NCBI GenBank assembly: GCA_033283265.1 | Contig: JAWMQN010000001.1 | Span: forward strand, 62,001-126,000 | Reading direction: 5' to 3' | Source of the DNA: Mangrovimicrobium sp033283265 | GTDB lineage: Bacteria; Pseudomonadota; Gammaproteobacteria; Pseudomonadales; Halieaceae | Length of the DNA: 64,000 bases | Shown here: in pieces, positions 45,939 to 54,789 of the stretch | Numbering within the stretch: the first letter of the stretch is position 1 | Layout of the letters: each line of letters begins with the position of its first letter | The notes under the pieces: generated by a model | What the model was told of the DNA's origin: nothing | Databases searched by the model: none | Seen by the model: only the letters and a program-made list of their open reading frames with translations | Made by a program: the position numbers and the translations under genes

Positions 45939-46044
45939 CAGTGCTCTCTCCGGCCGGATCAGCGCAGTGCCTGATTCGGGCCGGGGCGCAGCAGCAGAAA
46001 ACACCGACCGTATAAAAGCATAAGAGCAATGGGAGGCAGGCATC

Positions 46045-48639
46045 GTGAGCCGAAAGGACTTCAGCGCGACACCGCTAATGGTTAATTACCGGCTCAACCG
46101 GCCAGGCCGTAGCCGGCCGGCTCGTCTCGCCTTGGTTGCGGCAGGTATGGCCGTGTCACTCGGCGGTCTCGCCGTCGAGGTGCGGGCGCAGTCGGGGCAG
46201 GTGATGCTCGAGGAGGTGGTGGTCACCGCGCGGCGCCGCGAGGAGGCCCTGCAGGATATTCCCGTGGCGGTCACCGCGCTGGGGGCCGGCTTCCTGCGCG
46301 AGCAGAACATCACCAGACTGGAAGACCTCGGTACCCACGTGCCGGCCATGCGTATCTCCGACAACGGCATCAGCTCCAACGCGCCCATCGTCACCCTGCG
46401 CGGCCAGCGTCCCTCGGAAGTCCTGCTCACCCTGGACCCCGCCGTACCCCTGTATTTTGCCGAGGTCGTGCTGACCCCGACCTTCGGCACCAACCTGGCG
46501 ATGTACGACCTCGCCAACGTGCAGGTGCTGAAAGGCCCGCAGGGAACGCTGTTCGGCCGCAACAGCACCGGCGGCGCGATCCTGTTCACCCCGCGCACGC
46601 CGGGCGCCGAGTTCGGCGGCTACCTGCAGGCGCGGATGGGCAACTACGACCTCGTGCACCTGGAAGGGGCGGTGGACATTCCGGCCGGAGACGCCCTGCG
46701 CTTTCGCCTCGCCGGGCGCAGCATCGACCGCGACGGGTACCAGAGCAATGTCGCCGCCAACCGGCTGGCCTGCGACGACTGCCTGGCCGATGAAAATTCC
46801 AGTGCCTTGCGCCTGAGCGCGGAATTCAGCCCCACCGCCTCCCTGAGCAACCTGACCACCCTGGCCTACGATGAAAACGACGCCGCGGCGCGGATCAACG
46901 CCGTGCAGGCCTGGGTGAGCTCGACGACCGACCCGGAGAAGAACTTCATCCCCTATACCGTCAACCTGGTCCACAACGGCGGTTTTCCCAAACTGCTGCC
47001 GCTGCCGGGCCTGCCCAGCGAGCCGGATGTCGACGCGGCGGTGGCGCGGCAGAAGGCGCGCAGCTGGCAGGACGTGGAGAGCGACATCAGGCCCACCGAG
47101 TCGGTGGAAAACTGGTTTGCCGCCAACGCCACGGAGTGGGAGATCAACGAGAATTTCAGCCTGCGCAACATCATCGGTTACCGCAAGCTGGACATGGCCT
47201 ACAGCCAGGACACCGACGGCACCGCGTTGCCGCTGTTCGGCGCGGTGACATCCCTCACCGAACGGGTGACGCCGAACCCGGTCCTGCAGAAAGTCGAAAG
47301 CGAGCAGTTCAGCGAGGAACTGCAGCTGCTCAGCAGCGCCTTCGACGACCGCCTCGAGTGGATGGTCGGCGCCTACTGGATGCGTATGGAAGGTTCCGAT
47401 ACCCAGCTGTCGATGCTGGTCGGCGCCAATCCCGACTGGCCCGAGGGGCCGGCGCCGATCGCGCCGATTCAACCGCTCTACAATATCGCCCAGAAGGGTT
47501 TCCTCTTTCTCAACCCGGACATCGACGTGACCAACGAGGCCTACGCCCTGTTCGGCGAGGGCACCTTCCACTTCAGCGAACAGTGGGCGCTGACCGCGGG
47601 CCTGCGGCAGACCTGGGACAAGCGCGAGTTGACCACCAGGGCCTTTCGCTTCGACCCCGAAGTCACCGCGGACCTGATCTGCGACGTGCTCGACGAGGAC
47701 AATCAGCCGCTGCCCAACGACGCCTGCGCGCGCACTGTCGACGAGGACTTTTCCGAGCCCACCTGGCGGCTCGCCCTCAGTTACAACCCGGGTGTCGATC
47801 ACCTGCTCTACGGCAGCATCTCCACCGGTTACCGGGCGGGGGGCTTCAACGGCCGCGGTACCAACAACTTCAGCCTGCGCCCCTACGACCCGGAAACAGT
47901 GATCACCTATGAAGCCGGCTACAAGGGCGACTGGCAACTGGGCAGCTTCGGCAGCCTGCGTTCCAACCTCGCGGTCTACCTGCAGGAATACGAGGACATC
48001 CAGAAAACCCAGGACTTCACCGCCGACGGCGCCTTCGGTACCGCCATCATCAACGCGGCAAAGGCGGAGATCCAGGGCATGGAGCTCGAGCTGACCTACG
48101 CCCCGAGCGCGCTCGTACAGCTCTCCCTGGCCTACGCCTATGTCGACCCGAGCTACGACGAGTGGATCCTGGAAACGGCCGTGGGCACCGATGACAACGG
48201 AGACACCATCGTTGAATTGACCGACAACTCCGGCGCGCCCTTTGTCTACATTCCCGAGCAGCAGGTCACCGCGGAGCTGCGTATCGAGGCGCCGATGGAC
48301 CCGGCCCTGGGCAGGCTGGCGCTGGTGACGAGCTATTACTGGCAGGACGAGATGGTCACCAATGACGAGGCCCGCCGCTGGCCGGAGTTCGGCTGGTCGG
48401 CGGAGGATCTCGCCGAGGTACTGGCTACCGAGTTCGCCGATGACTACGCCGTGTGGAACCTGCGCCTTGACTGGAGCGGGCTGCTCGGCACCGACCTCGA
48501 TGTTTCAGCCTACGTCGACAACGTGAATGACGAGGACTACCTGGTCGGCGGCAAGAGCGTACCGGAACAACTGGGCTGGGTTGACGCTACCTACGGGCCA
48601 CCGAGGACTTACGGACTGGCATTGCATTACTCGTTCTGA
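46045..48639 (+). CDS. TonB-dependent outer-membrane receptor
   Basis: This 864-residue receptor has a long signal region (cleavage near residue 49, after VRAQ), a TonB box/plug start LEEVVVTARRREEALQDIPVAV, plug motifs VLKGPQGTLFGRNSTGGAI, and a 22-strand barrel ending in LALHYSF with the terminal aromatic residue. It resembles the large TonB-receptor class for hydrophobic organic substrates found in sphingomonads and marine gammaproteobacteria rather than a siderophore receptor; no iron-related gene is near. Its divergent TetR neighbour and paired operators suggest substrate-induced expression. Confidence 0.93.
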   Translation: MSRKDFSATPLMVNYRLNRPGRSRPARLALVAAGMAVSLGGLAVEVRAQSGQVMLEEVVVTARRREEALQDIPVAVTALGAGFLREQNITRLEDLGTHVPAMRISDNGISSNAPIVTLRGQRPSEVLLTLDPAVPLYFAEVVLTPTFGTNLAMYDLANVQVLKGPQGTLFGRNSTGGAILFTPRTPGAEFGGYLQARMGNYDLVHLEGAVDIPAGDALRFRLAGRSIDRDGYQSNVAANRLACDDCLADENSSALRLSAEFSPTASLSNLTTLAYDENDAAARINAVQAWVSSTTDPEKNFIPYTVNLVHNGGFPKLLPLPGLPSEPDVDAAVARQKARSWQDVESDIRPTESVENWFAANATEWEINENFSLRNIIGYRKLDMAYSQDTDGTALPLFGAVTSLTERVTPNPVLQKVESEQFSEELQLLSSAFDDRLEWMVGAYWMRMEGSDTQLSMLVGANPDWPEGPAPIAPIQPLYNIAQKGFLFLNPDIDVTNEAYALFGEGTFHFSEQWALTAGLRQTWDKRELTTRAFRFDPEVTADLICDVLDEDNQPLPNDACARTVDEDFSEPTWRLALSYNPGVDHLLYGSISTGYRAGGFNGRGTNNFSLRPYDPETVITYEAGYKGDWQLGSFGSLRSNLAVYLQEYEDIQKTQDFTADGAFGTAIINAAKAEIQGMELELTYAPSALVQLSLAYAYVDPSYDEWILETAVGTDDNGDTIVELTDNSGAPFVYIPEQQVTAELRIEAPMDPALGRLALVTSYYWQDEMVTNDEARRWPEFGWSAEDLAEVLATEFADDYAVWNLRLDWSGLLGTDLDVSAYVDNVNDEDYLVGGKSVPEQLGWVDATYGPPRTYGLALHYSF

Positions 48640-48696
48640 CATTGATCGCCGCGGGGAGGGAGCCTCGCAATCACCTGACTGGAGGGCTTGCGCACG

Positions 48697-49401
48697 ATGA
48701 ATACCCGGGGACAAATGATCATGCTGTGGACTGCGCCGCTTGCCGGCGCGCTGTTCCTGCTCGCCTACCTGCTGTTTCCGGCCTTTTCGCCGCCCATGGC
48801 GCCGTCCATGAGCCCGGAGGAGGTCGCCGCGTTTTTCAATGAGAACCTCGCCGCGATGCGCGGCGTGGTGGTGCTGGCCAACCTGCTGGGCTGCCTGCTG
48901 GTGCCGCTGTTCGCGGTGATCGTGGTGCAGATGCTGCGGGTGATCAACTCCAGCCCGGTGTTCGCCTACGCCTACCTGCTGTGCGTCGGCATCGGCATTA
49001 CCGCCTTCATCCTCGCCGACTTCGCCTGGGGCGTCGCGCTGTACCGGCCGGATCGCGACCCGCAGCTGATCAGCCTGCTCAACGACATGGCCTGGTTCTT
49101 CTTCATCGCGCCGGCCGGCGTGCTGGTGGTGCAGAACCTCTGCCTGGCCGGGGCAATCTACCTCGACGCGCGGCCGGAACCGGTGTTCCCGCGCTGGGTC
49201 GCGCACTTCAACGTGGTGACAGCGGCACTGTTTGTGCCGGCGGCGTTTTCCATCATGCACAAGAGCGGACCCCTGGCCTGGAACGGCGCGCTGTCCTTCG
49301 ACCTGCGCCTGCTGACCTTTACCGTGTACGTCGCGGTGATGTTCTGGGTGCTGCTCAAGGTCGTCAACCGCCAGGTTGAGGGCGAGGGGGTAGCGGCATG
49401 A
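48697..49401 (+). CDS. Membrane protein with about six helices, paralogue A
   Basis: This 234-residue protein shows about six hydrophobic helices and a SPEEVAAFFNENLAAMRGVVV segment between helices 1 and 2. I do not recognise a family; it has the layout of the next gene product (two-helix hairpin, an acidic loop, four helices), so the two are probably distant paralogues. A GGAGG site lies 11 bases before the ATG. It follows the TonB receptor by 57 bases and overlaps the next gene by four bases (ATGA). No function is proposed beyond an inner-membrane partner of the receptor system. Confidence 0.75.
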   Translation: MNTRGQMIMLWTAPLAGALFLLAYLLFPAFSPPMAPSMSPEEVAAFFNENLAAMRGVVVLANLLGCLLVPLFAVIVVQMLRVINSSPVFAYAYLLCVGIGITAFILADFAWGVALYRPDRDPQLISLLNDMAWFFFIAPAGVLVVQNLCLAGAIYLDARPEPVFPRWVAHFNVVTAALFVPAAFSIMHKSGPLAWNGALSFDLRLLTFTVYVAVMFWVLLKVVNRQVEGEGVAA

Positions 49402-50180
49402 ACATCGCAACGGCCGCGCTTGCCGGGACGCTCGCCGACAGCGGGCGGCCCTGGTACAAATCACCGAAACTCGACCAGTACATCTGCTTCTGGAGTGTGC
49501 CGGTGTTCTACAACCTGTTCGGCCTGGTGTTCGTGCCGCTGAGCTGGATGATGCCGCCGCGCTCGCCGACCAATTCCATCGACGGCGTCGTCGCCTTCAT
49601 GCAGTCGCCCAACCTGCTGCTGGCGACGACGATCCTGATTCTCTGCGTTGCGCTCTCCGCCGTGGGCAATGCGGTCTACATGTCGCAGATGCGGCGTATG
49701 GCGGTGAGCCCGGTGCTGCGCTACGCCTTCGTGGTCGGCGCCATCACCGGCGCCATTGTCGGCTGCCTGTTCCCGATGTTCTGCTTCGGCCTCGGCGCCT
49801 TCCGCGAGGGCTATGACCCCGAGGTACTGCAGCTGCTCTACGATTTCGGCTACATGTCCTTCATCGGCTGCCTCGGCTGCTTTTTCCTCAACTGGTCCTG
49901 TCTCGGCCTGTCCATCCTGCTCGATGAAAAGCAGACCCTGCCGCGCTGGCTCGGCTACTACACCATCTGGCAGTCGGTCACCGAGATTTTCGCCATGACC
50001 CTGTGGGTGAGCGACTCCGGTCCCTTCGCCTGGGACGGCGTCATGACTTTCTGGTTCAACATGCTGCTCTACGTGCCCTGGCAGTTCATCGTCTACTTCT
50101 GCATCTACCGGGCCATCAGGCAGCAACCGGAAAGTGAACTGGACAACGCCCCTTACGTCGGCGGCGCGGCCCGCGCCTGA
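49398..50180 (+). CDS. Membrane protein with about six helices, paralogue B
   Basis: This 260-residue protein has about six membrane helices preceded by a cytoplasmic leader (PWYKSPKLDQYICFWSVPVF). It parallels the previous protein: an SPTNSIDGVVAFMQSPN loop after helix 1 and a SDSGPFAWDGVMTFWFNMLL segment that matches the HKSGPLAWNGALSFDLRLL segment of paralogue A. Function unknown. The gene is translationally coupled to paralogue A and sits 17 bases before a cytochrome-oxidase subunit III-like gene. Confidence 0.75.
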   Translation: MNIATAALAGTLADSGRPWYKSPKLDQYICFWSVPVFYNLFGLVFVPLSWMMPPRSPTNSIDGVVAFMQSPNLLLATTILILCVALSAVGNAVYMSQMRRMAVSPVLRYAFVVGAITGAIVGCLFPMFCFGLGAFREGYDPEVLQLLYDFGYMSFIGCLGCFFLNWSCLGLSILLDEKQTLPRWLGYYTIWQSVTEIFAMTLWVSDSGPFAWDGVMTFWFNMLLYVPWQFIVYFCIYRAIRQQPESELDNAPYVGGAARA

Positions 50181-50197
50181 TCCCGGGAGGATTAGCC

Positions 50198-50794
50198 ATG
50201 ACGACGACTGCAGCAGACACAACACCGCGGCCACCCGCGGGCCGGGCGGGCTACATGCCGGGCGAGCCGGGCATGTGGTTTTTCATTATCGGCGACCTGT
50301 TCATCTTCGCCGTCTATTTCGTCGCCTACATGATCTACCGCGGCCAGCAGCCCGAGCTCTTCCTGCACAGCCAGCAGTTTTTGAGCCCGGGGATAGGCGT
50401 GATCAATACGCTCATCCTGCTCACCAGTTCCTGGTGCCTCGCGCTGGGAACCGAGGCGGCGCGCAAGGGGAACAGCGCTGCGGCCTTCCGCCTGCTGGCC
50501 GCGACCTTCGCCATCGGCGCGTTGTTTCCGCTGTTGAAGATGGTCGAGTGGGTACCGAAGCTCGCCGCCGGGCACAGTCCCGGGGAAAACCTGTTTTTCA
50601 TGTACTACTACGTGATGACCGGCCTGCACCTGTGCCACGTCCTGCTCGGCCTGGTGATCATCGGCTTCATGTTGCGCCACCTGCGGCACAGGGCCAGCCC
50701 GGACATCAAGTTCATCGAAGCGGGCGCCGTGTACTGGCACATGGTGGACCTGCTCTGGCTGGTACTGTTCGCCCTGTTCTATCTGATGAGGTAG
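50198..50794 (+). CDS. Cytochrome c oxidase subunit III-like protein (NorE type)
   Basis: This 198-residue protein has about five helices and the heme-copper oxidase subunit III fold: PGEPGMWFFIIGDLFIFAVY, INTLILLTSSWCLALG, MTGLHLCHVLLGLVIIGFM and VYWHMVDLLWLVLFALFYL. In nitric oxide reductase clusters such a protein is called NorE. No catalytic subunit I is present nearby, so it may work with the adjacent subunit IV-like protein in an accessory role. It belongs to the receptor-membrane protein operon. Confidence 0.88.
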   Translation: MTTTAADTTPRPPAGRAGYMPGEPGMWFFIIGDLFIFAVYFVAYMIYRGQQPELFLHSQQFLSPGIGVINTLILLTSSWCLALGTEAARKGNSAAAFRLLAATFAIGALFPLLKMVEWVPKLAAGHSPGENLFFMYYYVMTGLHLCHVLLGLVIIGFMLRHLRHRASPDIKFIEAGAVYWHMVDLLWLVLFALFYLMR

Positions 50795-50797
50795 GCC

Positions 50798-51076
50798 ATG
50801 ACTGAATATCTGCGCAACCCCCTGACCGGCGTCTGGTTTGCCCTTACCGCGATCACCATTTTTTCCTGGTGGATCGGCCAGGGGCAGGGCAGCGCCTACC
50901 AGCTCGACGCGGCGATCACCGTGAGCGTGCTGGTGATGGCGGCGCTCAAGGCGGTGCTGGTCATCGCCTGGTTCATGGAAGTGCGCCTCGGCCCGGCCTG
51001 GCTCAAGCGCACCACCTACGGCTGGGCTTCCGGCCTGCTGGTGCTGCTGCTCCTGTTTTACTGGCTGCGGGTCTAG
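50798..51076 (+). CDS. Cytochrome c oxidase subunit IV-like protein (NorF type)
   Basis: This 92-residue protein has three membrane helices and the prokaryotic COX subunit IV pattern: FALTAITIFSWWIGQG, then ISVLVMAALKAVLVIAWFMEVR-like helix 2 and VLLLLFYWLRV. It starts three bases after the subunit III-like gene. Together they look like an orphan oxidase-accessory pair with no subunit I or II in the window. Confidence 0.85.
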   Translation: MTEYLRNPLTGVWFALTAITIFSWWIGQGQGSAYQLDAAITVSVLVMAALKAVLVIAWFMEVRLGPAWLKRTTYGWASGLLVLLLLFYWLRV

Positions 51077-51163
51077 GCGGCTTCTTCCCGGGGTGGGTTG
51101 CTTGAGCGGCGCCGGCAATTCACCCATACTTCCCGCATCCTGAATTCCCTAACGTGGAGCACG

Positions 51164-52228
51164 ATGCGAGCCCTTGCCAGCCTGATCTGCCTCGGCCTGT
51201 TACTGGTAAGCGGCGGCGCCTCCGCTGCCGAACAGAGCATGAAACCCAATATCGTCATCCTCGCCACTGGCGGCACCATTGCCGGCCGCGGTGAATCCGG
51301 TACCAAGAGCAGCTACAGCGCGGGCGCGGTGGGCGTCGAGACGCTCGTCGAGGCCGTGCCGCAACTGGCCGAGCTGGCCAGCGTGCGCGGCGAGCAGGTG
51401 GCGAATGTCGGCAGCCAGGACATGTCCGACGCCATCTGGCTGCAGCTGGCGCAGCGGGTCAACGCCGTGCTCGCCGATGACAGCGTGGCCGGCGTGGTGA
51501 TCACCCATGGCACCGACACGATCGAGGAGACGGCCTATTTCCTCAACCTCGTCGTGCACAGCGACAAGCCCGTGGTGCTCACCGCCGCGATGCGCCCGGC
51601 GACGGCGCTCTCCGCCGATGGCCCCCTGAACATCTACAACGCGGTCGCCGTCGCCGCCGACCCCGAGGCGCAGGGCCGCGGTGTGCTGGTGGTGATCAAC
51701 GACGATATCCACGGCAGCCGCGGCATGACCAAGACCAGCACCACTGACGTGCAGACCTTCGTCTCCCCCGAGCGTGGCCTGATCGGCACCAGCCTCTACG
51801 GCGAGAACCATTTCTACCGCTACCCCTATAAACGCCACACCGTGAAGTCCGGGTTCAGCGTGGCGGATGTGAAGAGCCTGCCGCGGGTGGACGTGATCTA
51901 CATGCACGCCGGTGCAGCCCCCGACCTGATCGACGCCGCGGTCGCCAGTGGTGCCAGCGGGCTGGTCATCGCCGGTGTCGGCAACGGCAACCTGAACCAG
52001 CAGTCCCAGGCCGCGGTGCAGCGGGCGACGCAGCGGGGCGTCGCCGTCGTGCGCTCCAGCCGGGTGACCCGGGGCATCGTCGGGCGCAACGTCGAGACCG
52101 ACGACGAGGCCCTTGGCACCATTGCCGCCGGTGAGTTGAAACCACCCCAGGCGCGGGTCCTGTTGCAACTGGCCCTGCTGCAGCAGCGCAGCACCGGGGA
52201 ACTGCAGGCGCTGTTCGATCAGTATTGA
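51164..52228 (+). CDS. ansB: Type II (periplasmic) L-asparaginase
   Basis: This 354-residue enzyme hydrolyses asparagine (and often glutamine) to the acid and ammonia. A signal peptide of about 22 residues is followed by ILATGGTIAGRG with the nucleophile Thr38, VVITHGTDTIEETAYFL with the second catalytic Thr-Asp, and PVVLTAAMRPATALSADGP. Length and motifs agree with the high-affinity periplasmic family. It is preceded by a small promoter gap and followed by a GTG-started pseudouridine synthase seven bases on. Confidence 0.94.
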   Translation: MRALASLICLGLLLVSGGASAAEQSMKPNIVILATGGTIAGRGESGTKSSYSAGAVGVETLVEAVPQLAELASVRGEQVANVGSQDMSDAIWLQLAQRVNAVLADDSVAGVVITHGTDTIEETAYFLNLVVHSDKPVVLTAAMRPATALSADGPLNIYNAVAVAADPEAQGRGVLVVINDDIHGSRGMTKTSTTDVQTFVSPERGLIGTSLYGENHFYRYPYKRHTVKSGFSVADVKSLPRVDVIYMHAGAAPDLIDAAVASGASGLVIAGVGNGNLNQQSQAAVQRATQRGVAVVRSSRVTRGIVGRNVETDDEALGTIAAGELKPPQARVLLQLALLQQRSTGELQALFDQY

Positions 52229-52235
52229 AAATACC

Positions 52236-52973
52236 GTGGAGAGCCTGCCCGTACTCTACCGGGACGAGCACCTCGTGGCTGTCGACAAGCCCAGCGGCCT
52301 GCTGGTACACCGTAGCCCGATAGACCGCCACGAGACCCGCTTCGCCCTGCAACTGGTGCGCGACCAGATCGGCCAGCGGGTCTACCCCGTGCACCGCCTC
52401 GACAAGCCTACCTCGGGAGTCCTGCTGTTCGCTCTCAGCCCGGAGATCGCCGCGCAGCTGTCCAGCCAGTTCGCTGCGCATCTCGTAGAGAAGCATTACC
52501 TTGCCATTGTTCGCGGCTTCTGCCCCGAATCAGGCGTTATCGACCACGCCATCACCGACAAGCCGGACAGTATCGCCGACCGCCAGCGCAGCCAGCCGCG
52601 CCCGGCCCAGGAGGCGCAGACCCGCTACCGCTGCGCAGCCACCGTCGAGCTGCCCTACGCCGTCGATCGCTACCCGCAGGTGCGCTACTCGCTGGTCCGC
52701 CTGCAACCCCTGCAGGGGCGGCGGCACCAGTTGCGCCGGCATATGAAGCACATCGGCCACCCGATCATCGGCGACGCGAAGTACGGCAAGGGTGTGCACA
52801 ACCGCTTTTTCCAGGAGCAGTTCGACTGCCACCGTTTGTTGCTGGCCTGCATGGGCATGACGCTGGATCACCCGGTGACTGGTGAGCCGCTGCGACTGGC
52901 GGCGGGGCTGGATGAGACCTTCACCCGGTTGATACAGGCTTTTGGCTGGGAGGATGCGGCGAGGTCGGGCTGA
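52236..52973 (+). CDS. truC: RluA-family pseudouridine synthase (TruC type)
   Basis: This 245-residue enzyme has the catalytic Asp in VYPVHRLDKPTSGVLLF and the N-terminal LVAVDKPSGLLVH and C-terminal LQGRRHQLRRHMKHIGHPIIGD segments of the RluA family. The long insertion with FFQEQFDCHRLLLAC and its overall size favour the TruC branch (tRNA uridine 65). The start is a GTG at 52236 that lies seven bases behind the asparaginase stop. Confidence 0.88.
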   Translation: MESLPVLYRDEHLVAVDKPSGLLVHRSPIDRHETRFALQLVRDQIGQRVYPVHRLDKPTSGVLLFALSPEIAAQLSSQFAAHLVEKHYLAIVRGFCPESGVIDHAITDKPDSIADRQRSQPRPAQEAQTRYRCAATVELPYAVDRYPQVRYSLVRLQPLQGRRHQLRRHMKHIGHPIIGDAKYGKGVHNRFFQEQFDCHRLLLACMGMTLDHPVTGEPLRLAAGLDETFTRLIQAFGWEDAARSG

Positions 52974-53004
52974 GACTCGTTCTAGCGGGCACGGGTGCGA
53001 GGTC

Positions 53005-53118
53005 GCGTGAACCGACAGCAGCCTGTTGGAACACGCCAAAAAGCGTACATCAATGTACAGGCTCAATCGGCGACGTCCTGTCGCCTCATGGTTCCAACAG
53101 GCTTCTGTCGATCCACAC
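53005..53118 (-). repeat. Structured palindromic repeat, copy 2
   Basis: Arms 53005-53032 and 53091-53118 (28 bases each, 24 matching) enclose a 58-base core (53033-53090) that is 50/58 identical to the core at 4506-4563. The inner hairpin GTACAT-CA-ATGTAC carries a compensatory C-G to T-A change relative to copy 1, and GGCGAC-GTCCT-GTCGCC is unchanged. Three of the four arm mismatches become G-U pairs on the minus strand. It fills most of the 308-base gap between truC and gltX; the remaining 160 bases before gltX hold no clear motif beyond a likely promoter. Confidence 0.85.
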
Positions 53119-53281
53119 TCCTTCCACAGCAGAGGCGCGCTGCTGTTGAGTCGCGCGACCTGCGCACCACCCTGATCAATCGTTGATAATGCGCAGACGC
53201 CAACACCGCTCCAAGGTGGGATTTACCCACCCCAGCCCGTATAATGCCGCTCCCGCAAACCCAGCCCCGGACCCGAGTTCT

Positions 53282-54766
53282 ATGACCACCGTTCGCACCC
53301 GCGTCGCGCCGTCCCCCACCGGCGATCCCCACGTCGGTACCGCCTACATCGCCCTGTTCAACATGTGCTTCGCCCGCGCCCACGGCGGCCAGTTCCTGCT
53401 GCGCATCGAGGACACCGACCAGCAGCGCAGCACCCCGGAGTCCGAACAGGCGATTCTCGATTCCCTGCGCTGGCTCGGCCTGACCTGGGACGAGGGCCCG
53501 GACGTCGGCGGCCCCCACGGTCCCTACCGCCAGAGCGAGCGCATGGAACTGTACGGCGAGTACGCACGCCAGCTGGTGGAGGCGGGCAAGGCCTTCGTCT
53601 GCTATCGCAGCGCTGATGAACTGGAGCAGCTGCGCGAGGCCAAGCGCGAATCGGGCAGCAGCGTCGCGCTGAAATTCTCCGACCTGGAACTACCAGCGGA
53701 TGAAGTCGCGCGCCGGGAAGCTGCCGGCGAGCCCTATGTCATCCGCATGATGGTGCCCGAGGAAGAGGGCGCCTGCGCCGTGGAAGACCTGCTGCGCGGC
53801 ACCATCGAGCTGGACTGGGGCATGGTCGACGCGCAGATCCTGCTCAAGTCCGACGGCATGCCGACCTATCACCTCGCCAACGTGGTCGACGACCACCTGA
53901 TGGGCATCACCCACGTTATCCGCGGTGAGGAGTGGATCAATTCCGCGCCCAAGCACAAGCTGCTCTATGAGTACTTCGGCTGGGACATGCCGGTGCTCTG
54001 CCACCTGCCGCTGCTGCGCAACCCGGACAAGTCCAAGCTCAGCAAGCGCAAAAACCCGACCAGCATCCTCTATTACCAGCGCATGGGCTTCCTGCCGGAG
54101 GCGCTGCTCAACTACCTCGGCCGCATGGGCTGGTCGATGCCCGACGAGAGTGAGAAGTTCTCGCTGGAGACCATGCTCGACAACTTCGATATCAGCCGCG
54201 TCTCCCTCGGCGGGCCGATCTTCGACGTGGAAAAACTGCGCTGGCTCAACGGCCTGTGGATGCGCGAGGACCTGGACGCCGAGCAGCTTGCCGACCGCCT
54301 GCAACAGTGGGCGCTGAACCGCGACAACCTGCTGAAAGTACTGCCCCACGCGCAAAAGCGCATGGAGACCCTGAGCGACTTCGCGCCGCTGGCGGCCTTC
54401 CTCGTATCCGGCACGCTGCCGCTTGGCGAGGCGGATTTCGAGGGGATCAAGGGCGAGCGCGAGGATGTCGTCCGCGGCATGCAGTTCGCGCTGTGGAAGC
54501 TCGAGGCCCTGCGCGAGTGGAACCGCGATGCTGTCTGGAACGAGATGAAAGGGCTGGCTGATGCGACCGGGGTCAAGGTGAAGGACTTCCTCGCGCCGCT
54601 GTTCATCGCCATCTCCGGCAGCAGCGCGTCCTTCTCCGTGGTCGACGCGATGGAACTGCTCGGCCCGGACATGAGCCGCGCCCGCCTGCGCCACGCCATC
54701 GAGGTGCTGGGCGGTGTGTCCAAGAAGGCCGCCAAGCGGCTGGAAAAGGAATTCGCCGCGCTCTGA
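53282..54766 (+). CDS. gltX: Glutamate-tRNA ligase
   Basis: This 494-residue class I synthetase charges tRNA-Glu. The HIGH-like motif is in APSPTGDPHVGTAYIALFN, the KMSKS-like motif is KLSKRKNPTS, and LRIEDTDQQRS and LLKSDGMPTYHLANVVDDH are conserved. The Thr/Ser variants match the longer gammaproteobacterial GltX type. The ATG at 53282 begins TTVRTRVAPSP; the frame upstream is not conserved. It is followed 23 bases later by a TRIC channel gene. Confidence 0.97.
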   Translation: MTTVRTRVAPSPTGDPHVGTAYIALFNMCFARAHGGQFLLRIEDTDQQRSTPESEQAILDSLRWLGLTWDEGPDVGGPHGPYRQSERMELYGEYARQLVEAGKAFVCYRSADELEQLREAKRESGSSVALKFSDLELPADEVARREAAGEPYVIRMMVPEEEGACAVEDLLRGTIELDWGMVDAQILLKSDGMPTYHLANVVDDHLMGITHVIRGEEWINSAPKHKLLYEYFGWDMPVLCHLPLLRNPDKSKLSKRKNPTSILYYQRMGFLPEALLNYLGRMGWSMPDESEKFSLETMLDNFDISRVSLGGPIFDVEKLRWLNGLWMREDLDAEQLADRLQQWALNRDNLLKVLPHAQKRMETLSDFAPLAAFLVSGTLPLGEADFEGIKGEREDVVRGMQFALWKLEALREWNRDAVWNEMKGLADATGVKVKDFLAPLFIAISGSSASFSVVDAMELLGPDMSRARLRHAIEVLGGVSKKAAKRLEKEFAAL

Positions 54767-54789
54767 GGCAGGGGCGGGGGTAAGGACGC

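Noticed and set aside
53183..53281. N-terminal extension of gltX
   Set aside because: The extension lacks any synthetase homology; the conserved start TTVRTRVAPSP is at 53282.
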